DNA of 64,000 nucleotides. Origin: Rathayibacter caricis DSM 15933 (GTDB taxonomy: Bacteria; Actinomycetota; Actinomycetes; Actinomycetales; Microbacteriaceae). Within the stretch, counting starts at the first letter, position 1, and each line of letters begins with the position of its first letter. Positions 17,392 through 26,490 of the stretch are shown here, piece by piece. The notes beneath the pieces are model-generated. The model was given only the letters and a program-made list of their open reading frames with translations, did not search any database and was not told the DNA's origin. A program made the translations under genes and the position numbers. The stretch is from assembly GCF_003044275.1 (NCBI RefSeq), contig NZ_PZPL01000001.1:3782001-3846000 (forward strand), given 5' to 3'.

Positions 17392-20300
17392 TCACTCCCC
17401 CACGCCGACGTCCTTCTCGAGGAGGCGGATGAAGCGCGACAGCCGCTCGAGCCCGGTGAGCGAGGTGGGCAGGGAGGCCGCGAGGGCGGGCGAGTGTACG
17501 AGGTACGCGGCCCACTTCGCCCGCGAGATCGCGACGTTCAACCGGTTCGGCAGGAGGAGGAACTCGAGGCCGCGCGGGACGTCGGCGCCCGAGGACGCGG
17601 CGAGCGACACGATCGCGACCACCGCCTCCCTGCCCTGGAACAGGTCGACGGTGCCGACCGCGGTCTCGACGAGGCCCGCCTCGTCGAGCGCGGCGCGGAG
17701 CAGCCCGCCCTGGGCGTTGTAGGGCGCGACCACGATGACGTCGGCGGCGGTGAGACTCCGCTCGCCGTGCTCGTCGACCCAGGTGCGGCCGATCATCGAC
17801 AGTGCGATCTCGACCACGCGGCGCGCCTCGTCGGGCGAGGAGGTGGTGTCGCCGGCGTGCACGACCGGGACGGAGTGCAGCCCCGGCGCCACCCCTTCGA
17901 GGCGGCGCTCGGCGGGGGCCCGGGACACCAGGGCGCCCTCGTAGGAGAGCTCGGAGACGGCGGCGGCGAGCGCCGGGTGCATCCGGTAGGTCTGCGCGAG
18001 GAAGTAGCCGTACTCGGCGGGCAGCACGTCGTGGCCGTCGGCCAGCCAGCCGAGCGCCGACTCGTCCACCGGCTCGGGGTGCGAGCCCTGGCTGACCTGC
18101 GGGAGCTGCTGCGGATCGCCGAGGAGCAGCAGGCGCTGCGCCGCGACCGAGCTCGCGATGGTCGGCGCGAGCGAGAACTGACCCGCCTCGTCGACGACGA
18201 GCAGGTCGAGGGAGCGACGGGGCACGGTCTGGGCGTTCGCGAAGGTCCACGCGGTGCCGCCGACGACGCAGCCGCCCTCCTCCTGGAGCACCGCCGCGAG
18301 GGCGGCGCCGTTCGTGACGGGAGCCCACGCCGCCGCGGCGAGCGACTCGGCCGAGGCGCCCTTCTTCGGCACCTTCGCGACCCGCGACGGGTCGACTCCG
18401 CGGCCCACGACCGCCGTCAGCACGTTCTCGACGACGGAGTGGGACTGACCGACCACGCCGACGCGCCAGCCGTGCTCGCGCACGAGCCGGGCGATCACGT
18501 GCGAGCCGACGTAGGTCTTGCCGGTGCCGGGCGGGCCCTGCACGGCGAGGGTCGCCCGATCGAGGCCGATGAGCGTCGAGACCACGGCGCCGATGACGTC
18601 GTCGCCCTCGACCGGGGCGACCGCGGCGGGGGCCTGCGCCGCAGCACGTCGAGCGCGGGGTCGGGCAGCAGCTCGGGCAGCGCGTCGAGGACCTCGCCGC
18701 CCCACTCGGCGATGGCCTCGGGCTGCGGGGCCGCGCGCGGAGGCGGGGCGGGGGCGAGCGCGACGGGCGCGTCGTCGTGCGGGTCCTCCCCCGCCTTCAG
18801 GCCCTCCTTGAGCAGCAGCACGATGCGCGCGCCGTCGTCGTCGACCGCGAGGATCTCGGAGCGGTCGGACGCGCCGCGGAGCCCCGGGCCGGGCGAGGGC
18901 GCTCCGGGCGGCGGGGGCGCGTCGTAGACGAGGTACGGCGAGGAGCCGGTGCCGAGCCGGCTGCCGGGAGCGAGCCGGCCGAGGATCCGCAGCTCGCGCG
19001 ACTGCGTCCGCGCCTTCGGGAGCTTGGACCAGTCGCGGACGACCTCGACTCGGTCGATCATCACGACGTCGCGCGTGTCGGCCCACTCGTCGAGCGGTTC
19101 GCGGAGGCGGTCGAAGTGCTCCTGCCAGAAGGTCTTCGCCTCGCGGCGGTGGTAGTCGATCGCGGCGCCGGCCAGGGCGAGCGCGGTCTGGTCGGCCGTC
19201 CGCTCCCAGGGCTCGACGCCCTCGACCTGCGCGAGCAGGGCGACGGCGGTGGGGTCGGGCTCGCGCGGCACGGGAAGGTCGATCTCGACGAGCGGCAGCG
19301 GCGCGTCGCGGGGCGGCGCGAGCGACAGCAGCCAGTCGCGCAGCCGGAGGGTCGACCGGCAGTCGTAGGCGTTGTACTCGGCCACGAGGTCGAGCTCGCG
19401 CTGACCCTTCACGGGGTCGTCCGCGAACGCGGCGCGCGCCTTCACGTAGACGTCGATGCTGTCGGCCGCGTTCGACACTCCGGACGCGTCGCGCTCCTCC
19501 GAGCCCATGTAGAGCGGCTCGAGCTTCTTGATCGAGTAGCTGCGCGAGCCCACCCGGAGCGCCCGCCGGACCACCGGATAGAGGTCGACGAGCACGCCGT
19601 CGCGCAGCAGCTGGTCGGCCTCCTCCTCGCCGACGCCGTGCCGCAGGGCGAGCGAGAGCAGGTGCGTGCGCTCGTAGGAGGCGTAGTGGTAGACGTGCAT
19701 CCGCGGGTACCGGGCCCGGCGTTCGCGCAGGAACGCGAGGAAGTCGACGAGCGCGCGCCGCTCGGCGGCGAGGTCGTGCGCCCAGAACGCCGTGAACTCC
19801 TCCTGGTCGTCGACCATGCCGAAGAGGTAGTCGAGGCCCCACTCGCGGTTGTCCTCGCTGTGCAGCGGATCGCCTTCGAAGTCGAAGAAGAGATCGCCGG
19901 GATCGGGAGCGGGCAGGGCGGCGAGGACGGAGGGGTCGATCAGCTCGACGGCGGGCACGGACGAGGACTCGGACAGCACCTGCAGCCGCGCCTGCGCGCG
20001 CAGCGAGTCGAGGGTGCCGGCGCCGAGGCCGGGGACAGCGCCGACGTGCTCGGCGAGGGCGTCGAGGGTCGTCACTCCGGCCGCGGCGAGCTTCGCCCGC
20101 TGGTCGAGCCGCATGCCGGCGACGAGGATCGGATCGCGGTGCGCCGCCACCTCGGGAGCGCAGACCGGGCAGCGACCGCAGGAGAGGTAGCGCGCATCGC
20201 CCCATGCCAGCGGCTCGGCGGCGGCGAGGCGCTCGGCGAGCACGGACCGCAGCCGCGCGCGCTGCACGCGCTGCACCGGCGCGATCGAGGCCAGCTCGTG

Positions 20301-20819
20301 ACTGGTGACGGAGCCGTCGCCCAGCACCAGGTGGACCCGCTCGCCGACCCGGACGCCGCGGGCGCTCATCTGCTCGGCGTAGGCCGCGAGCTGCAGCAGG
20401 GCCGGGATCTTGGCGTGCCGCGCGAGCTTGGTGTCGTAGACCTCGTACGCGCCGTCGTCGGTGCGGAGGAGGAAGTCGGAGAAGCCGAGGAACTCGCCGT
20501 CGAAGAAGACGGCCTGGTAGAGCACGTCGACTCCGGCGCGCATCGCCTCGATCGCGGCGTCGGCGGCCGCCGCGTAGCCCGCTGGCTCGGGACGCTCGAA
20601 CTCGAGGACCTCGTGCGTGCGCTTCAGCTCGTCGAGGAAGCGGTGCTCGTGCTCGTCGCCGAGGACCGCCGTGCGGTCGAGCATCGCGTCGACCACCGGG
20701 TCGAGCCGCGGGGACCGGCCGAGCATCGCGTCGAAGCGCCGCAGCACCGCCCACTCGCAGGCCGCCCAGTTCGAGAGGTCGGTGGGGCTCGTGACCACGC
20801 GGCCGGCCTCCAGGTACAT
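17392..20819 (-). pseudogene. TM0106-type RecB-like nuclease fused to DNA2/UPF1-like helicase, frameshifted
   Basis: A gene whose two halves lie in different frames. The 5' part (20819 down to about 18645) encodes a TM0106-type RecB-like nuclease domain (YEVYDTKLARHAK) with a four-cysteine-like patch CGRCPVC, and an RNase H-like region (DLFFDFEGDPL). The 3' part (about 18650 to 17392) encodes a superfamily 1 helicase: QGPPGTGKTYVGS, VVDEAGQFS, LGDPQQLPQV, YRMHP, VGTVDLFQGRE, NVAISRAK. The frames switch near 18640-18650, where ALDVL of the first frame meets AAQAPAAVAP of the second, as if one base (perhaps a G) were missing. Either it is a true inactivating deletion or a sequencing error. Downstream GTG codons exist but none has a convincing ribosome site. 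Intact relatives are about 1,100-1,200 residues. Confidence 0.8.
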
Positions 20820-20902
20820 GCGACTCCCTCCGGTGCCGCCGTGCGGCGGGCGCCTCCAGGCTAGGGCGACCCTCCGACACCGGGCCGTGGGAGGCTGGAC
20901 AG

Positions 20903-21682
20903 GTGACCAGGGCGCGCTTCGAGATCATCCCCACCGCCGACATCGCCGAGCGGGCCCGCCGCGCGTTCCCCGACCCGTCGGCCGTCGTGCTGACCGTCAC
21001 GAGCCTCCCGAAGCACGGCCTGGAGCGCACCCTCGACGCGGCCATCGAGCTCGCCGCCCTGGGCTTCGGCGTCGTGCCGCACCTGGCCGCCCGCACCGTC
21101 GAGGGGAGGCCCGCCCTCGAGCGCGCGCTCGGCCGCCTGGGCGACTCCGGGATCGGCGAGGCCTTCGTCGTCTCGGGCGACGCGAAGAAGGCGAGCGGGA
21201 CCTACTCGACGAGCCTGGAGCTCCTCCGCGACGCCCTCGAGATCATGCCCGCCCTGGCCGTCGGCATCGCCGGCTACCCGGAGGGGCACCCGCACCTCTC
21301 GGACGACAGCATCCTGAAGCACCTGCGCGAGCGGGCGCCCTACATCCGCTCGATCGTCACGCAGATGTGCTTCGACGTGGACGCCGTCGCCCGCTACGCC
21401 GACTCGCTGCGCGCCGAGGTCATCGACGCGGAGCTGTGGGCCGGGATCCCGGGACCGGTCGAGCGCGCGAAGCTGCTGAGCCTGGGGGCGAAGATCGGCG
21501 TGGGCTCGTCGCTCGGGTTCCTGACGCGCAGCTCCTCCGTCGCGGGCGGGCTGCTGCGCGGCCGCCGCTTCGACCCGACCGCCTTCGTCGGGCGGCTGGA
21601 GGCGGCGGCGGGCGACCGGCTCCACGGGCTGCACGTGTACACGTTCAACGAGCTCGACGGGCTCGCCTCGTTCGGCTCCTAG
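20903..21682 (+). CDS. Methylenetetrahydrofolate reductase family protein
   Basis: A 259-residue TIM-barrel protein of the MetF family, at the short end of its range. Visible family stretches are VVLTVTSLPKHGLERTL, the flavin-contacting FVVSGDAKKASGTY, GIAGYPEGHPHL and TQMCFDVDAV. MetF reduces methylene-THF to methyl-THF. This divergent version lacks some of the usual N-terminal residues, so a related folate or one-carbon reaction is possible. The GTG start is directly upstream of the conserved region. It diverges from the nuclease-helicase gene, and its stop overlaps the stop of the convergent PAP2 gene by 3 bp (ctag). Confidence 0.75.
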   Translation: MTRARFEIIPTADIAERARRAFPDPSAVVLTVTSLPKHGLERTLDAAIELAALGFGVVPHLAARTVEGRPALERALGRLGDSGIGEAFVVSGDAKKASGTYSTSLELLRDALEIMPALAVGIAGYPEGHPHLSDDSILKHLRERAPYIRSIVTQMCFDVDAVARYADSLRAEVIDAELWAGIPGPVERAKLLSLGAKIGVGSSLGFLTRSSSVAGGLLRGRRFDPTAFVGRLEAAAGDRLHGLHVYTFNELDGLASFGS

Positions 21683-22470
21683 CGCACGTCCGAGCGCTTC
21701 ACCCAGATCGGCGGATGCGGCAGCTCGCTCTCGCTGCGGAGACGGCCGGCGAGCGGCGCCCAGACGACGAGCGCGACTCCGACGCCCAGGAGCAGGCCGC
21801 CGATCGTGTCGCTCAGCCAGTGGGCGCCGAGGTAGGTGCGGCTCGCCATCATCGCGATCGTGTAGAGGAAGCCGGCGATCCAGACCCAGATCAGCGGGAA
21901 GATCAGGGCGAGCACCATGGCGGTCGTCGCCGCGTTGGCGGTGTGGCCGGAGGGGAACGAGCCGTAGTCGCTGGTCACCAGCATGTCCTCGGGGCGGGCG
22001 CGGCCGACGAGCTCCTTGACGAGCTGCGTCAGGCCGACGCTGACGAGGGCGGCGACGGCGTAGTACAGCGCGGCCCAGCGCCTCCGGAACACGAGCAGGA
22101 CGGCCACGATGGCCAGCGGGATGATCGCGGTGCCGGTGATGCCGGCGCCGACCGTGTTCATGATCAGGGCGGGGATGTCCCAGACGCTCGAGCGGTGCTC
22201 GACGACCTCGTCCATCCACTCGACGTCGAAGCCGAAGGCGGTGGTGGGGCGGTAGGCGATCATGATCGCGAGGACGACGGTGATCAGCAGGGCGATCGAC
22301 GCCGAGATGAGCGGCCAGCGGCGCGAGACGCGGTGCGCGACCTCCTGCGTGAGGACCTTGGTCGCCGCGGGGTCCGCGGACGGCGCGGCCGTGGTCATCC
22401 GCTCGCGCTGCACCGCGTCGGGGGACGCCGACGCCGGCTCGGTCGGGGGGCGGTTCTCGCGGTTCACCAT
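21679..22470 (-). CDS. PAP2 family membrane phosphatase
   Basis: A 263-residue integral membrane phosphatase with about six hydrophobic segments after a 50-residue cytoplasmic tail. All three PAP2 motifs are intact: KELVGRARP at 152-160, PSGH at 173-176, and SRTYLGAHWLSD at 210-221 with the catalytic His217. Family members dephosphorylate lipid phosphates such as phosphatidate or undecaprenyl pyrophosphate on the outer face. The ATG at 22470 lies just before a long non-coding repeat array. It is convergent with the MetF-like gene. Confidence 0.9.
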   Translation of the reverse strand: MVNRENRPPTEPASASPDAVQRERMTTAAPSADPAATKVLTQEVAHRVSRRWPLISASIALLITVVLAIMIAYRPTTAFGFDVEWMDEVVEHRSSVWDIPALIMNTVGAGITGTAIIPLAIVAVLLVFRRRWAALYYAVAALVSVGLTQLVKELVGRARPEDMLVTSDYGSFPSGHTANAATTAMVLALIFPLIWVWIAGFLYTIAMMASRTYLGAHWLSDTIGGLLLGVGVALVVWAPLAGRLRSESELPHPPIWVKRSDVR

Positions 22471-22553
22471 ATGGACATGATGCCGCGATGGCCGTTCACC
22501 TTGCGGGGGCTTGCGCCGGGCGCGGGGCGCTGCGTTCGGGCGGTGCTGTGCGC

Positions 22554-22912
22554 GATCTGCAGGGGTCTGCGCGATCTGCAGGGGTTCCGGAGGGGAACTC
22601 GCTTTCCTCCGCGGGGACCCCTCGCCGACAGCGGGATCCCCTGCGAATCGTGCAGATGCCTGCAGATCGTGCGGGGGCCTGCAGATCGGACGACGGCGCC
22701 TCGGTCGGTGCGATCTGCAGGGGTTCCGCGCCGGAACACGCTTCCCTCCGGACAACGGCGTCGGGATCGCCCGGATCCCCTGCAGATCGCACTGAGGCCT
22801 GCAGATCGCACCGAGGCCTGCGAATCGTGCAGAGGCCTGCAGATCGCACCGGGGCCTGCAGATCGTGCAAGTCCCTGCGGATCGCACCGGGGCCCCGCGG
22901 ATCGCACCGAGG
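22554..22912 (-). repeat. 19-bp tandem repeat array with two 67-bp cores
   Basis: A 458-bp gene gap between PAP2 and the MFS gene is filled with copies of a 19-bp unit, consensus CCTGCAGATCGCACCGAGG. On the plus strand two units face right (GATC at 22554 and 22573), then a core, then three units face left (starts 22640, 22659, 22678), then one right-facing unit (22712), a second core, and seven left-facing units (22779 to 22894) at exact 19-bp steps except the last (20). Each core is flanked by GCGATCTGCAGGGG and CCCCTGCRRATCG; the distance from GATC to the opposite unit is 67 bp in both. Cores share TTCCG and GGAACNCGCTTYCCTCCG. No protein-coding signal was found. Confidence 0.85.
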
Positions 22913-22928
22913 GAGGAGGAGCCGCGCG

Positions 22929-24191
22929 TCAGTCCTGCAGGGCGGCGACCGTCCGCGGGCGGACGATCAGCCAGAGCGCGAGGATCGAGACGGTCGCGGT
23001 CGCCATCATGACCAGGGCCATCGGCACGGCGGAGGACGCACCGAAGATCCCGGAGATCGGCGAGAGCAGGCCGGCGACTCCGAAGTTCACCGCACCCAGC
23101 AGCGACGCGGCGGTGCCCGCCTCCCTGCCGTGGTTCACGAGGCCCAGCACCTGCACGCAGGGGAAGCTGAAGCCGCAGGAGGCGATGAACAGCCAGAGCG
23201 GGACGAGCGTGCCCCAGAGTCCGAAGCCGAGGACGTCGAACAGCGCGATCAGCCCGGCCGACGTGAAGAGCGACACGGTGGTGATCGCGAGGATCCACTG
23301 CGGGCCGACCCGGCGGCTGAGGCGCGAGGACGCCTGCACGCCGAAGACGACTCCGAGCGAGTTGACCGCGAAGAGCAGGCCGTACTGCTGCGCGTCGAAG
23401 CCGTAGAGGCCCTGGAAGAGGAAGGAGGAGCTCGAGAGGTAGGTGAAGAGGCCGGCGAAGGTCATGCCTCCGATGACCGCGACGCCGACGAACTGGCGGT
23501 CGCCGAGCACCGAGCCGTAGCGCTGCGCGAGGGAGCGGCGATCGCGGTCGTCGCGCGCGGTCCGCGGGCGGGTCTCGACGATGAGGAGCGCCACGGCGAC
23601 CATCACGACGAGGCCGTAGCCGGCGAGGAAGACGAAGACTCCGCGCCAGTCCATGACGAGCAGGAGCTGCGAGCCGATCACCGGGGCGAGGACGGGAGCG
23701 AGACCCGACACCAGGGCGAGGCGGGAGAGCATCTTGACGAGCGGACGACCGCCGAAGAGGTCGCGGACCATCGCCATGGCGACGACTCCGCCCGCCGCGG
23801 CACCCGCGCCCATCAGCACGCGGAACACGCCGAGCCAGACGATGTCGGGCGCGAAGGCGGCGCCGATGCAGGTGAGCACGTGCACGGCCGTGGCCAGGAT
23901 CAGCGGCAGCCGGCGCCCGACCGCGTCGCTCCACGGCCCCACGATCAGCTGGCCGAGGGCGAAGCCGAGCGTCGTGCCGGTGAGGGTCAGCTGCACCGCC
24001 GCCTCGGACACGTTCAGCTCGCTCTGCAGCACCGGGAACGCGGGGAGGTAGAGGTCGATCGTGAACGGGCCGAGCGCGGTGAGCGCTCCCAGAACGATGA
24101 TGTAGACGAGCCGCTGACGCGCGGTCAGGGCGTCGCCGGGGTGGCGGTGGACGGGGACGGAGCCGGTGGGCGTCGAGGCGACGGTGGTCAC
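22929..24191 (-). CDS. Bcr/CflA family multidrug efflux MFS transporter
   Basis: A 420-residue major facilitator with 12 predicted membrane helices. Helix 1 carries ALGPFTIDLYLPAFPVL, diagnostic for the Bcr/CflA/Drug:H+ antiporter-1 group. The loop 2-3 motif GPWSDAVGRRLPL and helix 5 motif GLAPVLAPVIGSQLL are also present. It would export drugs or metabolites using the proton gradient. A GTG at 24191 with AGGAAGG upstream is the preferred start; a longer open frame begins 30 codons earlier with Ala/Pro-rich sequence. A palindrome at 24327-24342 lies upstream and may bind a regulator. Confidence 0.88.
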   Translation of the reverse strand: MTTVASTPTGSVPVHRHPGDALTARQRLVYIIVLGALTALGPFTIDLYLPAFPVLQSELNVSEAAVQLTLTGTTLGFALGQLIVGPWSDAVGRRLPLILATAVHVLTCIGAAFAPDIVWLGVFRVLMGAGAAAGGVVAMAMVRDLFGGRPLVKMLSRLALVSGLAPVLAPVIGSQLLLVMDWRGVFVFLAGYGLVVMVAVALLIVETRPRTARDDRDRRSLAQRYGSVLGDRQFVGVAVIGGMTFAGLFTYLSSSSFLFQGLYGFDAQQYGLLFAVNSLGVVFGVQASSRLSRRVGPQWILAITTVSLFTSAGLIALFDVLGFGLWGTLVPLWLFIASCGFSFPCVQVLGLVNHGREAGTAASLLGAVNFGVAGLLSPISGIFGASSAVPMALVMMATATVSILALWLIVRPRTVAALQD

Positions 24192-24326
24192 GGAGGCCTT
24201 CCTGCGCAGGAGCGCGGGGAGCGGAGCTGGAGCGGCTGGAACGGCCGCGAGGAGCGGCGCCGGACCCTCGGATCCGTGCACCGCTCCTCACGCTAACCGC
24301 CGAGAGCGCCTGTGTACTCCCCCTCG

Positions 24327-24342
24327 GTCGAATTGATTCGAC
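24327..24342. promoter_or_regulatory. Palindrome upstream of the MFS exporter
   Basis: GTCGAAT and ATTCGAC separated by TG. It is a perfect 7-bp inverted repeat in AT-rich surroundings, 136 bp before the exporter start and 52 bp after the beta-galactosidase stop. The form suits a MarR- or TetR-type operator. Confidence 0.4.
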
Positions 24343-24393
24343 TATCAGTCCATGCGAGGACGTGATCGGCGCGATCCGAGACCGGGAGCGCTC

Positions 24394-26370
24394 TCACTCC
24401 ACCCGGAGCAGTGCGACCCCCTGGGGCGCGAGGGTGACGGAGTCGGCGCGCCCGCCGGTCAGCACGTCGACCCCCGCGATCGGCACGACGGCGTCCGAGC
24501 GCCCGTGGTTGATCGCGAAGACGAGCGCGCCGCGGCGGATGAGCTCCACTCCCTCGAGGGGCTCGGCGAGGATCCCCTCGACACCCGCGTCGGCGAGCGC
24601 GCGCTCGACGACCGTGCCGAGCAGCTCCGGCGCGGGCCAGGTCGCGACGTACCAGGCGGAGCCGCCTCCCACCGTCTCGCGGCGGGTGATCGCGGGCCAG
24701 CCGTCGAGGTCGTCGGTGAAGCGCGCGAGTACCTCCGCACCGTCGGCGTGCAGGTACTCGCGCCACCGGGTGATCGCGCCCGCCAGCGAGCCGGTCACGG
24801 TGGACTCGGGAAGATCGTCCGAGAACGCGTCGGCGGAGGCGAGCGGAGCGAACTCCTCGACGCGCACGCCGAGCGTCGACTGCAGCGCGCCGAGGTAGCC
24901 GCCCTCGGTGATGTGCGCGTCCTCGTCGGTGATGCCGCTCTGGAACGTGGTGATGAGGTGCCCGCCGCCCTCCGCGTACGCGGCGAGGCCGGCCAGATCC
25001 TCCGCTCGCGCGGTGAACAGCGCCGGAGCGACGACGAGGTCGTAGCCGTCGAACGGCCCGGAGGCACGCACGAAGTCGACCGTGACGTGGCGGCGGGTGA
25101 ACTCGCGGTGCCAGGCGGTCACGTGCGCCGCGTAGTCGATCTCGCCGGGAGTGGCGTCCTGCTCGATCGACCACCAGCTGTCCCAGTCGAAGACGATCGC
25201 CACGCGCGCGGCCACCTCCGTGCCCAGGATCTCGTCGAGGCGGCCGAGCTCGGCGCCCAGCTCCTCGACCTCGCGGAACACGCGCGTCTCGGGGCCGCCG
25301 TGCGGCACGAGGCCGGAGTGGAACTTCTCGGCCCCGGCGCGCGACTGCCGCCACTGGAAGAACAGGATGCCGTCGGCTCCGCGGCCCAGCACCTGGTAGC
25401 TCCAGGCGCGCATCTGGCCGGGCTTCTTCGGGGCGTTGCTGCGGCGCCAGTTGACGGCGCTCGTCGCCTGCTCCATCAGCAGCCACGGGCGGCCCTCGCC
25501 CAGCGAGCGCATCAGGTCGCGGGCGACCGCGGCGGTGAAGGGCGCCTCCGGATCGGCGGGGTCGGGGTAGAGGTCGTCGGACACGACGTCGACGTGCGGC
25601 GCCCATGCCCAGTAGTCGACGGGCTTGAAGAGCCCCATGAAGTTGGTGGTGATCGGGGTCTCGGGCGAGTACTCGCGCAGGATCTCCTTCTCGGCCAGGT
25701 AGCACTCGAGCAGCTGGCGGGAGGAGAAGCGGTCGAAGTCCAGGCGCTGGGTCGGGTTCGGCAGGGTCGGCATCGCGGCGGGCGGGCGCACCTCCTCGAA
25801 GCTCGAGTAGCGCTGCGACCAGAAGGCGGTGCCCCAGGCCTCGTTGAGCGCCTCGATGCTGCCGTACTTGGCGCTCAGCCACTCGCGGAACGCGACGACG
25901 GCCGACTCGGAGTAGTCGTGCGAGACGTGGCAGCCGTACTCGTTGCCGATGTGCCACATCTCGAGCGCGGGGTGGCCGGCGTAGCGCTCGGCCAGCTTCC
26001 GGACGAGGCGCGCGGCGTAGCGGCGGTAGACGGGCGAGGACGGCGCGTACTGCTGGCGCGAGCCGACTCCGAGGACCACGCCGTCAGCGGTGACGGGCAG
26101 CATCTCGGGGTGCTCGTGGCTCAGCCACGGGGGCGGGGACGCGGTGGCGGTGGCGAGGTCGACGCGGACGCCGCCGGCGTGCAGGCCGTCGAGGACCTCG
26201 TCGAGCCAGGCGAAGTCGAACTCGCCGTCGCGCGGCTCCAGGTGCGCCCACGAGAAGACGCCCACCGTCGCGAGATTCACTCCGGCGCGGTTCATCAGGG
26301 TCACGTCCTCGGGCCACACCTCCTTCGGCCACTGCTCGGGGTTGTAGTCGCCTCCGTAGCGAACGGGCAT
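24394..26370 (-). CDS. Beta-galactosidase, glycoside hydrolase family 42
   Basis: A 658-residue cytoplasmic GH42 enzyme that removes terminal beta-galactosyl residues from oligosaccharides. N-terminal GGDYNPEQWP is the family hallmark. The acid/base is Glu144 in HIGNEYG and the nucleophile Glu300 in WLLMEQATS. A trimerisation domain (VVAPALFTARAEDL) and a C-terminal beta domain follow. There is no signal peptide, so the substrate must be imported. The gene has its own promoter with a LacI-type operator over the -10, so it is controlled separately from the GH31 operon upstream. Confidence 0.93.
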   Translation of the reverse strand: MPVRYGGDYNPEQWPKEVWPEDVTLMNRAGVNLATVGVFSWAHLEPRDGEFDFAWLDEVLDGLHAGGVRVDLATATASPPPWLSHEHPEMLPVTADGVVLGVGSRQQYAPSSPVYRRYAARLVRKLAERYAGHPALEMWHIGNEYGCHVSHDYSESAVVAFREWLSAKYGSIEALNEAWGTAFWSQRYSSFEEVRPPAAMPTLPNPTQRLDFDRFSSRQLLECYLAEKEILREYSPETPITTNFMGLFKPVDYWAWAPHVDVVSDDLYPDPADPEAPFTAAVARDLMRSLGEGRPWLLMEQATSAVNWRRSNAPKKPGQMRAWSYQVLGRGADGILFFQWRQSRAGAEKFHSGLVPHGGPETRVFREVEELGAELGRLDEILGTEVAARVAIVFDWDSWWSIEQDATPGEIDYAAHVTAWHREFTRRHVTVDFVRASGPFDGYDLVVAPALFTARAEDLAGLAAYAEGGGHLITTFQSGITDEDAHITEGGYLGALQSTLGVRVEEFAPLASADAFSDDLPESTVTGSLAGAITRWREYLHADGAEVLARFTDDLDGWPAITRRETVGGGSAWYVATWPAPELLGTVVERALADAGVEGILAEPLEGVELIRRGALVFAINHGRSDAVVPIAGVDVLTGGRADSVTLAPQGVALLRVE

Positions 26371-26450
26371 GTGCTCTCTCCTTCGACCGCCGCAGCGGTG
26401 GTGCGGGCCGGGGCGCCGACGGTGGTGCCCGATCCCGGTGGTCCTCCAGC

Positions 26451-26480
26451 AGGGTAAACGCTTACCTCCGCCGCGCCCAA
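26451..26480 (-). promoter_or_regulatory. Beta-galactosidase promoter with LacI-type operator
   Basis: On the minus strand TTGGGC (26475-26480) and TACCCT (26451-26456) are 18 bp apart. The palindrome GGTAAACGCTTACC (26453-26466) covers the -10 and the end of the spacer, so a bound LacI-type repressor would block the polymerase. The same operator type occurs at 57172-57185. Confidence 0.6.
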
Positions 26481-26490
26481 GTCCCCGTCA

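Noticed and set aside
22554..22912. CRISPR array
   Set aside because: The units are 19 bp and adjoin directly. There are no unique spacers, no usual 24-37 bp repeats and no cas genes.
24192..24393. Additional small gene between the GH42 and MFS genes
   Set aside because: Only the upstream coding-like stretch of the MFS frame and a palindrome are there. The stretch lacks a ribosome site and looks like leader DNA.
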